64,000 bases of DNA, from assembly GCA_039619475.1 (NCBI GenBank), contig CM077115.1:308526734-308590733 (forward strand). Direction: 5' to 3'. This DNA is from Icerya purchasi (taxonomy: Eukaryota; Arthropoda; Insecta; Hemiptera; Monophlebidae). The notes below the pieces were generated by a model that saw nothing but the letters and a program-made list of their open reading frames with translations, was not told the origin of the DNA and made no database searches. Within the stretch, counting starts at the first letter, position 1. Each line of letters begins with the position of its first letter. This document shows, piece after piece, positions 1 to 13,586 of the stretch. The position numbers and the translations under genes were made by a program.

Positions 1-2160
1 ATATCAAAAGACGGATAAAAAAATTTGCATTATTCGCTATTGCTATACTATTTACGGGCGCAGCGATATTTTTAAAAAAGCAAGTATTAGAGAAAGCATT
101 CAGAACGAAAGTAAAAAAAATTCGATAAATACTGATTAAATGAATTTTTCCGGTTGTAATAAATATTGTATATCGGACACAAACCAGTAGTATAGAGGTT
201 CCCCAACAAAGATATAACAGACTATTAAATATTATTTAAAAAACCAACTCTGCTCCCGTAAATCTACGTAGGCGCAATTGTAAAGTCACTAGTATCATGT
301 TAAAAATAATTATAACGAACACACAAAAAAAAAAAAAAAAAAGAGATTAAATTTCGCTGTACTATAAAAAAACAATCGATATCGCTCACACAGCGCACAA
401 AAATTAAAATCTATTTAAAATAAAGTTTTAACATCAGCATACCATCATTTTAATACAAACCACCCTACCTAATAGCTAATAGCAATTATTTTTATCGGCA
501 CTTTTCAAATGCCGTGTTAATTATTTTCCGATTTTAATAATTGCGCCTTTTCTTTTCAGCCTTTTAGTAGCTACTCTCCATTCTTTAGAGTTGTCTTTGA
601 AAAAAAAATTTCACTTTGTTTGCGGCCTTTGAAGAGAAATTGGCATGCTGTTCGGCTGACGGTGGAGTAATCTCGAGAGCAAAGAGCGCTATATTGCCAT
701 TATTATAATATTATAAATTTATCTAGCAAACACAATGTAGCATAGAAGTTTTATATCGTCATTACTTTCAATGTTGTCCAGGTGTAATTTAGTAAACATT
801 GTTGAGCATCGTTCAACTGGTAATCGTCTTCTTGATCGGCTATCGTGACTTGCGAATGTTTTACAATGTTTTGCAGAGCGATTCCCATATCCTCAAAGGA
901 AGGGGCGTATTCTGGAATAAATCGATAAAGAAAAATTTAAGGAAACAAGGATTTTTAAAAGTAAAATCGGGGGGGGGGGGGGCACACCGTTTATTACAAG
1001 CGAAGTAAATACACTACGCGGAAACATGACATGTATATGTAAATAAACGCGGTAGCAGAAATTTTGGAAATGTCCGAAGTTTTGCTACTATAGCGCAGTG
1101 TCAACAACGGTTAGCCGAACAAAAAATGATGTAAAACATTAATTAAATTAATCTAGTGGAAGAGCTAAGAAACTGCCAACTTTTAACTTTTTTGACCATA
1201 ACATAAATTAAAACTTGCCAGAGGAAAAGAAAAACTAATCGAATAACGTAATGCAGCGAGAAAAAAAAAATACTGAAGATACCAGAATGCGATAAAATTG
1301 ATAAAGAGCGATAATGCGAAAGAAAATTTATTTTAATCGTAATCAAACTGATCGATTCATTTGCTTTTATCAGTGATTCTACTTGAACAATTCTTTTCAG
1401 TTGTGAAAACAAAGTAGTATTCGTATGATAATAAGTAAAAATAAAGTAAAAACATTGACTCGTGTCATCGGAGCTACCACCAAGTGCTACGACGCTGAAG
1501 AGATTAAGCTGATTATGTCCTCTTCTCTCGGTGTCCCTCTTTAACTTTCTCTCGTACCTACAGTGTTTGCTTCCAACCATTGAAGCCGCAGTACTCAAGC
1601 TTTTTGCTATGTAACATTAAATGCAGCAATATAGTACAGTTGGTATAAATAAAATAACGAAAAGAAGGGTAATTGAAAAAATTGAAAGCTAAATTAAAGA
1701 AATATTAAGAGCCCCGGCGGGTATTCTAGTCTAGAAATATGAAAAAACCAAAATTTATTTTTTTGCATATTCTGATAGTTTAGACATTTAAGAATATGTC
1801 GCTAAAAATATTTTTCAAAATTAAAATTATTTACGGAGTTACTGCTATTTTCGTGACGCGGCAACTAAATCGGCTCAGTCGGAACGGATCAAACAATAGA
1901 TACGGTAGACATTCTTCAGCTACCTGAGGAGGATAAATCAAACTCTTTTGTACATTATATATATATATATATTTAAAAATCGATTAGCTGAAGGCCATTG
2001 TAACGTATTTTGTTGAAATCTTTTCTTGTTTAGTGTTCAGTTCAGTTTCGTCTCAATCTTCACGTAAATATGCGTACTCTGTGTACAGTCCAAAAATATA
2101 AAATTTTAAGTGAATATTTTATTTATGAAGTGTAAAATGGATAAAAAAAAAGGTAACTAA
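1..2160. other. AT-rich stretch without a recognisable gene
   Basis: Low-complexity AT-rich DNA with A-runs (about 326-343), a G-run near 969-981 and a short TA repeat at about 1957-1972. The longest open frames (a 151-codon minus frame at 1143-1598 and a 69-codon plus frame at 799-1008) have composition unlike a protein and no recognisable domain. If the THADA gene to the right continues, this is probably one of its introns, but that is inference. No exon encoding the missing THADA C-terminal half was recognised. Confidence 0.4.
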
Positions 2161-2716
2161 AGAAGAGTGCTGTACGTCCAGATAGACAAAAAAAAGGAAC
2201 ATTTAGACTGTCAGGCGGGACTCGGATTGAATGCTCTGAAATCCGAGCTTCTGATGCTTCAAAGAAAACTAGGACTGCTCGTCTAGTTTTAGAACTTCAG
2301 AAAATGTACAATTTGAAGTAGAAGAGAAGGTCCATTGTATGAAGCAGGAATCGCCGATTAAGAAAATGTATAAGAATAACGTACCGTTCTATGAATTAGA
2401 CTGCCTGAAACTCTTTAGTTGAAACTTTCAAAACTTGAAACGCGTTTTTCTCGAAACTACTTTTTTCCCCAACACGGTTGACATGATATCTCAAGTTCTA
2501 ATAAATCGATTTCCTTGAAATTTGGTATAGATCTTTATATATCCCTCTATAGCCCTTACCAGAATAAAGGCAAAATTTTGATTTTTACTATTTTCAAAAA
2601 ATTTAAGAGAAAAGTCAAAAAACAGGTAAAAAATCAACTTTTTTTTCCAAACAGTCACCATTTTACGAGAATTTTTTTTTTCTTCTCTAAAGTAGAGGCT
2701 ATAACCACATCCCTTT

Positions 2717-4030
2717 TTTTTTTTTTTTTTTTTTTTGGGAGCTTGGCCGACTAACGGCAGCTACCCAGGACAATTGGACTAGATTAGAGATTAAATTTTA
2801 ATCCAGTCAGAAATCGATGACAGAAAAGAGACAAGAATAGGAACCAGCTTTAAAGACAGCAAAGTTAAGATATAGGAAGCATTATAAGGAGTTGGAAAAT
2901 TCAGCTTTAATAGTTGAGTGTACGCGAGATATTATGTTCGGAGGAAAGATTGGAACATTCAGACAGCACTTGGTCAGAATCACAAAGGAAAGTACAGTCG
3001 CTAGAGTGTAAAGGATAATAAGGGAATGGGGAAAGAGCTAAATGATACCGTGCGGATGGGAGCAAAGTATGATTGAACCGCAGACGGTAGATAGCAATAA
3101 TGAAAAAACATTTTTAAGGGTAGGAAAATAATAGAACCAAGAACAGGAAGGGGGTCTAGGCTGAATAGTAAAATGAGTTAGGATTGGAAAAAGAGCGAGG
3201 ATACACATTCGACACCAAAGTCTGACATGCATTCTTTTGGAGAGGGGAAGTATGTTGTGACCAAGAATCTTTTTAACAAAATGTGGAGAATGTAACGCTA
3301 AGCGTGCTAAGGAGTCCACCGTCTCGTCACCACCAATACCCGCATAACTTGGAACCCAAAACAGGTCGATGGAAATGGAATGGGAAAGGGAGAGACTATA
3401 GATGAGAGAACGTATACGGAAAACAATAAAATCGAGGGAATATGAGGGAAAGGGAGAGGATATAGCCTGAAGAGCACTTTTGGAGTCCGAAATAATTAAG
3501 TATCTATCAGAGGAACGAGTTGAGGAAATAAATATAACGGCTGCTCGAAGAATGGCATAAAGTTCTGCGGAGAAGATGGAAAGCCGGGAGCCTGAAGGAT
3601 TGAGCGGAATTATTGGCTGGAGAGAAAAAGGAAGCAACTACTCCTCCTGAACTCTTGGAATCATCAGTAAATATTAAGGAATGAAGAGGAAACACGAGGA
3701 ATTAATAAGAAAATTAAATTCTTGATTGGCAACTGCGGAGCCCGAGGTTTCAGATGATGAAGGGAGAGAAAAGAGTTTTGGAGGGTGAAAAAACACGAAG
3801 AAGTTAAAAATAAAATAAGAAAGTTTACTGTGGGAAATAGTATAGGAGGAGAATTTGTCTAAACGATGAGAGAAACAAGGGCTAAGATAAGAGATTTATT
3901 AGGAGAGAAGCGCCATTTATGAAAGATAGATATGAGAGACGGATCTTAGAAAACGAGATGGAAAATCTTTTTACAAGGAAAAACTATATCCTAAAAATGT
4001 GATCGTCGGATGAACAACGGTTTTACATTC
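2717..4030 (-). mobile_element. 3' part of a non-LTR retrotransposon with RNase H domain (degenerate)
   Basis: Read on the minus strand, frames at 3038-3695 encode an RNase H domain typical of I-type LINEs. The first acidic strand appears as IFTDDSKSSGG, then ELYAI, then SDSKSALQAI, then the WVPSYAGIGGDETVD strand that stands for the usual WxPxHxGIxGNExAD. The domain is split over two overlapping frames near 3600, so a frameshift has broken it. A T-run at about 2717-2738 on the plus strand would be the poly(A) tail, placing the 3' end there. Upstream, 3700-4030 reads as degraded protein-like sequence in the same orientation. The stretch lies downstream of the visible THADA exon and in the same orientation as that gene. 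It is a dead copy. Confidence 0.65.
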
Positions 4031-4493
4031 GATTCAGAACCACATCCTTACTGATTAAGAATCTTTTTTTTTTTTTTTTTTGTTTCGGATGACTAGGTTG
4101 GAATCGTGTCAATCATGACACACACCCTTTTTTTTTTACTCATCCACTTCATCAGCCTGTAACTTTATGAATTTTGAATTTTTTTTATAATTTTTTTATG
4201 CATTCTTAAAACACGACTAAATAAATGGTAAAAATATTTATTGTTTTTTTTTAAACTTAAAAAAACCTCCTAAATTCGTGCCTCTAGACTAGAATACCCC
4301 CTTAAAACTTACATTTTGAAAACTACTATAAAAAAAAATCGAATCATCGTAAAATTTAATCGTTTTTTTTTTCTTATAATTTCACGCCTCGTTTCCAACA
4401 CTTCAACATCTGTTTCAGTGTCGAACATTACACTTTACGCAGCGTCCCTCATCGTTGTATGTGTGACACATTTATTTTCCATTTTTTTTCCTT

Positions 4494-5901
4494 TCAAACT
4501 ATAGTCTCTTGTAACGCCGGAAAATTTGCGACAATTTCAAGGAAATTAACGCGTACTATTGAAAAATTATAAAAAACCTCGCGAGTGCGCGGTTTACATG
4601 ATATTACAAATAGGCATATAATACCACCGGTTATCTGACTGGTAGATAACGAATCCAATAGATACGGCACAATATCCTCCAGTAAAAGAACCATGCGCTG
4701 AACGTAGTTCACTTGCGAGCACCGGCTCTCACAGTGATCAGTTAGAAATACCAAAACCGCTAACAACCAATCAATCGGCACGGTTATGGCGCTTTTCAGC
4801 AGATCCGTTTTCAACAGTTTCGTTCGATTTGCGATTTCGCCGATTAAAAAGTCGCTAATATTCATTCCCGTTCCGTCACCATTCCCGTTCGCTGTACGCG
4901 TAATCGGTTCGTTCGCAGAGCGATGGCTTTCTTGTTTATCGAACAGCATAACTAACGTGAAAAGTACTCGCGCAGCGCTGTCCCTGCGGTAGAAAAATGC
5001 GCTACTGCTGGTAGAGGAATCGTTCAAAATATTTCGATACAATTCGGTGGCGTAAGAATCGATGCAACGTGCGTCAAAATTATCTATTAGTAGTTTAGCC
5101 GCGATCTCTCGGATCTCCTCGCAACTATCGGACAAACATCGAAACAAAGCGATGCAATTTATGGTAGAATGGAAATCCGGTTCGACTGTCTGCCGCACGA
5201 ACTCGGTAAACAGTCGTTTCTCGTCAGTCTGCTTATTGCTGACTTTTCGGGGAGTAGTTCCGCCAGTCAAACGATGTCGCTGTGAACACGATACGTAGGT
5301 CGCTATCATCTGGTAGCTCCGTAAGGCGAATATTTTACACTGGTAATTCGAGCCCGGTTCCAAACAGTTGATTATTAACTGATTCAGACTATGCAAGAAC
5401 ACTGTCGCCGGCGTTAAAGTTTCTTTCGAGTCGTTAGAAGCGGACAACGGCGCTCGTTTTAGAATTTTAATCACCGAACACTGTAACCGTACAATGAATA
5501 CTTCTAGAGAGCTAAGCATCGTCTTCCGGAACACCGGATTGTCGGTGCTCACGTGAGCCGTTAGAAATATCCGTATCGATCGGAATTCCGATTTCGACGG
5601 GAACACGGACGGTCTGTTAGAAAGGCAGACGGTTTGAAAAAAGATCGCGGACATCTCTTGGCCGACTTCATGAAACGAACGTACGTAATTGTCAATGTTA
5701 AGAAAATGTTCCATATCGACCAGATCCATCGAGTGACCAGTTTCTCTGCACTTTTTGACCAAACAGTGTAGGAGATACGAACGAATTCGGTTAGAACTTT
5801 GTTTATCGTCTGACAACGACTCGAACATGGCAGCTATGAAATTTGGACATTTCTCGCAAAGAGCCGGAAACCAGTGTTGAACGAAATGTACCGCTATCGT
5901 T
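4494..5901 (-). CDS. THADA: THADA / Trm732-like protein, large internal exon
   Basis: THADA (yeast Trm732) is the large HEAT-repeat scaffold partner of the FTSJ1/Trm7 tRNA 2'-O-methyltransferase, which modifies the anticodon loop in the cytoplasm. The exon encodes about 470 residues of helical repeat. Blocks align by eye in order with human THADA: FFQTVCLSNRPS with the human LGLLCESNRST segment, NCLEPGSNYQCKIFALR with the LFPGSSYSTRFSAL segment, LFRCLSDSCEEIREIAAKLL with the ECFTSTFEDVKILAFDLL segment, and TKLLKTDLLKSAITVP with the AENSLLQAAAAFP segment. A pyrimidine-rich acceptor ends at 5902 and fits an exon starting at 5901. The frame stays open to 6005, where a second possible acceptor directly precedes an ATG. 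The 3' boundary is uncertain: the frame runs to a stop at 4494, but identity fades near 4600, so the donor is probably 4500-4620. Not a complete gene: the conserved DUF2428 region that should follow is not seen. Confidence 0.8.
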
Positions 5902-6005
5902 CTGAAAACGGAAAAAACCCGTATATTTTTATTAGTTCTGCAACGTAACGCGTGGCGGAAACAGCGATAGACTGGGCAGATATTTTTGACGACTTTCGCA
6001 AGCAT

Positions 6006-7400
6006 CTAACCGTACACGAGCCTAACTACCGAAGAAACGGCTAGGCAGTGATAGTACCGTAAATAATAATGTTTCGAATCATTCCAGAAAGAAACTACCG
6101 CAGAATACGCCATTGGCAGTTTCGAAAATTCGGTGTAACTTTAAGCACTGTTAAAATCTTACAAACTTTTTGTAAACATTTTTCTTAAATTAACATATAG
6201 AGATCATTTACGGCCAAAAAGAAAAAGCTCGAACACAGAAATACCCACTACTACTCGACCAAATTTCTATATCTAGCTGTTTCGATATTTCTACATTCAG
6301 TTTGGATTAATCGAAATTCACGTAATTTCTAAATCAACTATTATATAAAAGACAAAATAACCTTGTAACCTTGTCTGATTAGTATTTCCAAAAAAAAAAA
6401 AAACAAAAAAAAAGTGTAACGTCAAAAATGATAATTTCAAAAGAATCGTGTACCTACAACATTTTAAAATATGAATTTTTCAACTAGAATATAATAATAA
6501 ATTCACGAAAGGAGAACACATTCCGATTCGTTTTGTTTTGAATAATTTTTTAATTAACGTAAAAAGAAACATTAAATATTCTTATACTATTTTAACACTC
6601 TACTACAGAATTAATGTTATTCGAAAAAATTCTTCCATGACGTTAAAAATCTAAATGATATTTATCTTTAATGTGATACCAAAGTAAAAATTAACGTCAA
6701 CAACCTACGTATATTATTTAAATGTTAATAGTGAAAATCTAAAAAAGAAATAAGTTACACAATCTCTGGCAGAACATTAAAACTTTTTACAAACGTTCTG
6801 ATAATTCATTAAATCCGATACGCGAATAAAAATTTAAATTAAACGAATATCCCGGATAATCTACTATTGCGAATTTCAGGTAATTTTTTGTCGCCATGAA
6901 GAATATATGTCGCACATTACTACGAAATGTATTGGTGTTTAAATCTAAACGGCTTTAACCGTTTATATTTTTAATTAGCATTACAATAACATGAATGTTT
7001 TAACTTCAAATATATTATATTTATAAAAGTAAAAAAAAAATAATAATTACAAGAACTTTAAATCTATAAAAATGTTGCGCATAAAATTTTTTATATTTCA
7101 TTACGACCTTCTGTTGCGATATTTCGTTTTACTTAGCTAACGTGATAAATCAGATTTTTTCAAAAAGAACACAATGGCAATGAGCGTAGGGTACTACTTA
7201 TCGATAAATGTAAAACCCCAAAAAATTAACAATGACAAATTTGATTCTTAGTAATACGAAGAAGTTGCCGAGTGTCCGAAAAACGATTCTCTAAAGGATT
7301 CGCAACTATAATCTACAAAAATAGAAGGATAATTTGGCTACGAGTTGCCGGACACGGTGAATTTTATATGTGTAATAGTAAAAAATAATCGTGACTACAA
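6006..7400. other. THADA intron, AT-rich, no feature recognised
   Basis: Part of the ~10.4 kb interval between the two THADA exons. Mostly A/T with short homopolymers (for example an A-run at 6391-6403). About 80-100 residues of THADA that lie between the two exons in other species are not accounted for, so one or two small exons may hide in this intron. None could be identified with confidence. Confidence 0.35.
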
Positions 7401-7410
7401 GAATTCTTAA

Positions 7411-10285
7411 TTGAGCAAAAGAGATCTTATTCGGACCGGGAAGCAAGAAGTATGGCAAAAATTTGTAGAGTCTATAACCCAAACGACAAAAATTGATCAC
7501 AGTATGTGGAAGAAAGTTAAATCTATAAATGGAACGCCTAATACACTTAAAAATCCAACGATAAATTATAAGAGACGATTAATTACCGATCACCAGCACA
7601 ACCATTTTGCGATGCACATCTCCATAGAATCATTTATGTACAAATAATATACGATACAGAGTTTCAGCGGCTAAAAGCGCATATAGGGCAAAATAAAGTC
7701 GAATTTAAAACTGATGATAATAAACCTTTAAACCGCCCGTTCGCGTATAATGAACTCGAATTCCAACTTAAAATTTCATACAAAAAATACTGCACCGGGC
7801 ATAGATTAAATCCACTTTTATATGATCAAACACGCGTCGCAGGTCCCCTAAAGAATTACTATTAGACATATACAATGAAATATATGGGATACCGGCTATA
7901 TACCAAAAAACTGGAAGGTTGCGGTGATTGTTCCAATCCTAAAACCTAATAAAGATCCAAGTTCGCCGCAGAGTTCCAATTTCCTTAATAATAACATTAT
8001 CCGAAATATTAGAAAAAAGTGGTCAACGGACACCTCGTATATTTTTTCTAAACCCATCCTATCGCCTATGCAAGTTGGAGGACGCAGGTCGAAATCAACT
8101 ATCAGCCATTTCATAGGTCTACAAAAACAAATTGTATCAGCCTTTCATCGCCGATCCCACCTGTACTCGGTGTTCTTCGATTTAGAAAAGGCAATCAACT
8201 GTGTTCCGAGATTTTTATTGTTTCAGAAATTAAAAGCGGTTGTGGTGGACGATAAGCCGAGGCGATACATTCAAAGCTTCCTAACCGAACGATTAATAAG
8301 AATCAGTTCAGCAATCTCAGAACCCATCTCTATTGAGAATGTAATTCCTCAGGGCTCTGCATTAAGTGCGACCCTATTTATATTATACATTAATGATATC
8401 GCTGACTGCATAAAACCTCCAGTAGGAAGCAGATTATACTTTGACGATCTCAATATATCCCTACCTTCCGATAATTTTTCTCTAGCTAAATCCTTATTAC
8501 AAAAAAAAAAACAATTAATAAACTAAAGGATTAATGTTTTCCAGTCAAAATCTATATGCGTTGATTTACATCACAAACGCCAATAAACAAATAATCCTAA
8601 AAGAATCGCAACTCCAGTTTAAATCATCAGCATTCTTCCTGGGTGAGTCGCTAGATTCCTCATTGACATGGAGATACCATGTAACTAACCTAAAGTTAAA
8701 ATGCTATCATTCCTCTTAAATATAATGAAATTTTTATCCATCCGCAATTTCAATATACAAAACTAATACTAAACATATACAAAACATTAATACTCTGTAA
8801 AATAAATTATGCATGTCAGGTGTACTCGTCAGCAAAGAAATACGTATTAATCTTGATCTAATACAAAACTCCGTGCTTCGCATTATCCTGGGAGCAAACC
8901 GTACTTCACTTTCATCCAGTTTGTGTTCATTAACGGGAACATTACCCCTAAAATATAGTCGCTCGTTACATGGTTATCGTAGTTTATTAAAGTGTGGTCG
9001 TTAGAAAACAAAATAGTTTGCCCTTCAAACCTGCTTTCCCCAACGATGTACTTCCAAAAGTAAACAAAATGCTATGTAAATATAATTTTCCTCTTCCGTG
9101 TCTGGCGGAAGTTAATAAGTTACCACTGCTCCCACCGTGGGACCAGTACCCGATGAAGATAAATGTATCACTATTAAAACACAATAACTCACAAAAAACT
9201 GCAGAAGATTTCAAACAGAAGGCAATTGAGGTGATTAACAGATATGAAGTGTTCACAAAGGCGTATAAAGTCGGGTCTGAGGCGTGTATAGGTAAATTGT
9301 CATCAGCAACGTGCGATTACGATATTAATGGTTTACTAGTAGCGTTTAAATTATGCTTGTTTCGGCACTGGATGCAACAATGTTTGTAATTCTGCTCTAT
9401 CTCCTAAAGCTCAACGAAAAAAGATACCGGTTATTACAGATTCTCTGACCACCATATAGATTCTTCAAAATAATAATAACGCAGAAGAATCAATCACGCA
9501 AAAAATTCAAGGGACTCTGCTATTGCTAGACCAGAAGGACTACCAGGTCGAGTTTTTGTGGATCCCTGCAGATAATCAGATTCCAGGGAATGAGAGCGCG
9601 AATCTAGAAGCTCGGTGTGCTATGTTATCCCTAATACCGCATAAATCTCAAAGTCTAACAACGCTCGATACGTTCCTACGAGAAAGAATAACTGAGCAGT
9701 GGAGCAAAAAATGAATGTCCCAGACTACATTTTTACGCCAAATAAAGCCGATGATCGAACCATGGCGGCTGCCAACTAATAGCCCGCGTGTCGAATACGC
9801 AACGATCAATCGGCTATGAATAGGGCATATAAAAGTCATGACGACATACTGCGCAAAGGATAACTTCCCATTAAACACGCGCCTATATTATGCAGAATTA
9901 AAATATCCGTCGGTACATCATAATCGAATGCCGCAGTTTTAATGCAGTCCGCCCAAGCACTTCCATGTCGTTAGGAAAAATATTAAACAACAAATTAGCG
10001 TACAATACTTTGAAGAAGTACATTCAGAATGGCGGACTGTTGGGTGGTCTTTAAGTAGCCTAGGCAGCTCTCACTGTGATAACCACCTTAGTAGTTAAAA
10101 ACGGTAATTTAATATAAAAAAGGAGAAAAAAAAATTAAAAAAAATAAAAACTGAAAAAATAGACAGGTGAAAAGGGAAAAAACATAGCGAAACGGTGTGA
10201 AAACATATTAGCGGAAAATAGAAAAGTAGCTGGTTTCACAGAGCCCAATGACGGGGCCAAATTCGAAGAGAAGAAGAAAAAAATG
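7411..10285 (+). mobile_element. I-type LINE relic (RT plus RNase H) antisense in the THADA intron
   Basis: Successive plus-strand frames carry, in order: an RT-upstream motif IPKNWKVAVIVPILKPNKDP at about 7895-7960; fingers and palm blocks at 8160-8420 with VFFDLEKAI and IPQGSALSATLF; an altered catalytic motif LYFDDL at about 8435 (usual form YADD, so Ala is replaced but both Asp remain); a thumb-like block with FFLGESLDSSLTWRYHV at 8630-8690; and an RNase H strand VEFLWIPADNQIPGNESANL at 9547-9606. A cysteine-poor tail follows, then a purine-rich 3' end with GAAGAAGAA-like repeats up to about 10285. Several stops and frameshifts break it. RT with a separate downstream RNase H is the hallmark of the I group. 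It lies antisense to THADA. Confidence 0.75.
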
Positions 10286-13200
10286 CAATACCAAATTTTT
10301 CCATAACAAAACCGATTTATTTATTTTATTTCTGATTCTTTTTAATGGAAATATTTAAATATTTCAATTTCAGTATTTTTAATCAGTCGCATAAAAGAAA
10401 AAAAACTGTTTTTGGATTTTTACATTTTCTGTAAGTGTGTGGTATCATACATCATATCGAATATCTATTTTCTTCCTAAAAATTTCATAAGAATCGACTT
10501 AAAATTGGCAAAGCTAGTTTACAGAAGCATCGTTTTATAGAGCCTTCAAAGTAGGTAGCAAGCAGCTACTTTTAAGTACCCTTTATCCGTATTTCGACAA
10601 AACTGGAAAGAACAACTTTCAACGTATACTCGGTTATGTTGATTAGAAACATTTTCGCTTTTGAAAATAACACGCTCTTACAGTGTCGAATGACGTTGCG
10701 AAGCACCTTCCATAACGATACAGCTTTTTACCCAGGAACGCACACTGACTGTGTGCGCCATTTCTTAGGGCCCTTTCAGGTTATTTCTTTGCTTCGGCGG
10801 GAAAAATCACACGAAAAATTCACGTTTTACTAACAAAAAGCACAGAATTTAACGCAAAAACGAAGATCGCAGTCGTCAGCCAATCGAGAAAGTCGGCCGT
10901 TACAGGATTCTGAACTAGCAAAACAGCCAACAAATCGGATAACTGCCCAGACAGCGTCACGTTGTTAAGGATTTTTAGTTAGAGCGGGAATGAAAACGTA
11001 ACGTATCAATTCCGTGTATTTTACAACGTCCGTAACGAGAGAAAAAAAAAAAAAAAAAAAGAAAAAAAATGCCGAACATGGACATTGCATCTAGTATCAA
11101 ATTAATAAGAAAACCGTTTGTAGTTTTGATATATTTCTGATGCAAAGTGAACATATTTGGATTTTTTATCGTGCAAATGAGTCTACTAAATGGAACAGTT
11201 AGGTTCAGTATTGGCGTTAAGAAGAAGCAAAATAAGTTATCGAAAACTACCAGACGAACATAACTTTGAAAAGGATTTCGACTTTGGCGACCGACATTAA
11301 TGTTTTTGAAATGATGCTACACTTCTGATGCAAGCAATGGAGATCATCTATACACAACTGTAGGGTCTATTCTGCTACGAAACAGATTTCGTAGCACGAT
11401 GTACACCATGCTACAAGTAAAGCGCTTAAATAGATAATGAATTCGAGATATAGGGGAATAAAGATGTTTGACGCTCTGAACGAAAGAAAGAGACCTCTCA
11501 ACGTTATGACAGTATTATGGCGTTGAAAACTAAATGTGAAAGCAATAATTTTTGCCTTCGAATCGACGAACGACGAATAAGAGCCGCGAAAAGTTTGTTG
11601 TCGATCCTCAACTGATTTTAAAATATTCTTTAGAAAAAAATATTTTGTATTCTTTAAGACCACGTTTAATAAACTCTCAAATGTTTATTTTATTAGCTCT
11701 TTTTATTTTTGCAAAATGAAAAACTAATTTTTTCGATGCATCGAATAGATATACAATCCTTTAGAATTGAGATTATAATTTTATTATTTGAATGAGGATA
11801 AATTTTAGTAAAATCGCATTGAAGAAGAATCACTAAATTGTTTAGCGTGAATAAAAATTTAATAGTAAATATTCATTTTGGAAATTTTATAGAATGTTCT
11901 TATTTTTACATTTTACGAAGTAAATGGTTCGAATAATTTTTAAATATGACATTTGTTCACAATTGATAAACCGGATATTTTACAATGCTGGAGTCCTTCA
12001 TTTACTCACTTATCGCAGTGTGAAATAAAGTTGATAATCTGTTCGATGAAACGGTCGAATGATACATGATCTATACAAAATCTGAAAAGATGTAATCCGG
12101 CATGTACAGTATGTTTATCTCGCAAACTAGTAAGTAATCCTTCTTCTATATCATACGAATAAAATATCTACGAGTTAAGCAAAAAAAAAAAAAAACACAT
12201 TTTAAATTAAAGTAAATGAAAAAAAAATAAAAAAAACGGGCCTTAATTGGATAACTAGACTGGCAGTTTGGCCCGCAAATTTATCATCATTTTGGATACA
12301 TTTTCATTGACTACTGCTATCATTTTTTAATTTTCTATTTACAGCATAAAATGTAAATAATTATTATTATTTTTTTTATTTTTAATTAAAATTCACGTAA
12401 ATAAACCAAATGGTATTAAAAATGTATAAACAAAGTCCGTCTTTTCTTCAAAAATTATTATTTGTAAGTTTTTGGTTTTTTTTTTTATTCTTTTTTTTTA
12501 CTGCTATACTGATACAAATGCAATGGTATATGACTTAAATTCCGTTTATGTTTTCCGAAAAAATTGCTCATGTCGCCCGTTAAATTCTTTTTAGCTTAAA
12601 AACTTTTCAAATATATATAACCTTTCCGCTTCACGACAAGCGGGCAAAAATTACTAACCTTAGTATAATAAAAACAGTTTAATTTTATAGTGCCGCTAGC
12701 AGCAATATATGTTTTTTCCCCGTTCAAAATAAACACTACAGTGTCTGTGGAGTGTTGATGAACCAACCGAAACATAGAAACCAATTCGAAAAGAAAACAC
12801 ATTGTTAAATGACTCAAAAAGGGGAAAAAAATGTCTATTTCGTAATGCAACTACCGTTCTCTCTTCTTAACATAAACTTAACCGCAACCGCATCCGAATT
12901 AACACTCTGACAAATATATGTTTTCTTACCCTTTTTTTGGGATACGATATAACCGACAGGGATATAGTTATCTCCCGTATGCTGTGAGTACGGTTTCGCG
13001 GGGATATCATTGTCGCTATCCCTACCGTTAACGATTGACTATTTCAATTTTTGACTGTTCCAGTTCCTGAACTACTTGTGGTATCAGTGCGCAATAAAAA
13101 AAAAATTCACACTTTTTTAGTAGATTGCTTAAGGAATTTTAATGCAAAATTATAATCCGTTCAACCTATTCCTAGTGAAAATATAACAATTTAAGTATTT

Positions 13201-13525
13201 TTCTGAAAACAATTTTTATCCACCCCTCAAAAAACTTTTCTTATTTACCGTCTTTGGTATACGGGTAATGTCCATATGAAATTTCAGTTACCTAGTGTAA
13301 ATGATTCCAACCGTAGCGTGATTATTAATTTTTTTAAAAATTAGTTTCTGATTTTTATCCCTTTTTTCACTCCCAGAAAATTTGAATTTTTTAAATGTAT
13401 TTTTGCATGGTATAAGTGTACATAGTGTCGTTATTCTACATGTGATTTTTCAGCCTCATAGACCTAGCAGTTTCAGCGGTATGTTAATGATTGTTGGACT
13501 ACACGTATATTTCCGGATTTTCTCC

Positions 13526-13569
<44 letters not shown>

Positions 13570-13586
13570 AGATTTAAAAGCATCGC
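10286..13586. other. THADA intron, no gene recognised
   Basis: AT-rich intronic sequence with A-runs near 11041-11060 and 12181-12195 and a TA microsatellite at about 13524-13566. A 65-codon plus frame at 10636 and a 98-codon minus frame at 11367-11663 show no domain. A minus frame at 12640-12850 ends at a GTTAGT donor-like site, but the protein matches nothing I recognise. Confidence 0.4.

Noticed and set aside
1143..1598. 151-codon minus-strand open frame
   Set aside because: Low-complexity composition rich in S/F/L with no domain, no splice context and no resemblance to the nearby THADA gene.
5935..6005. N-terminal extension of the THADA exon frame from the ATG at 6005
   Set aside because: A strong pyrimidine-tract acceptor lies inside it (ending at 5902), and the extra residues do not resemble THADA. 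More likely intron.
12596..12850. Minus frame ending at a GTTAGT site, possible Ig-like exon
   Set aside because: Only a vague resemblance to an Ig strand; no partner exon and no clear cysteine pattern.
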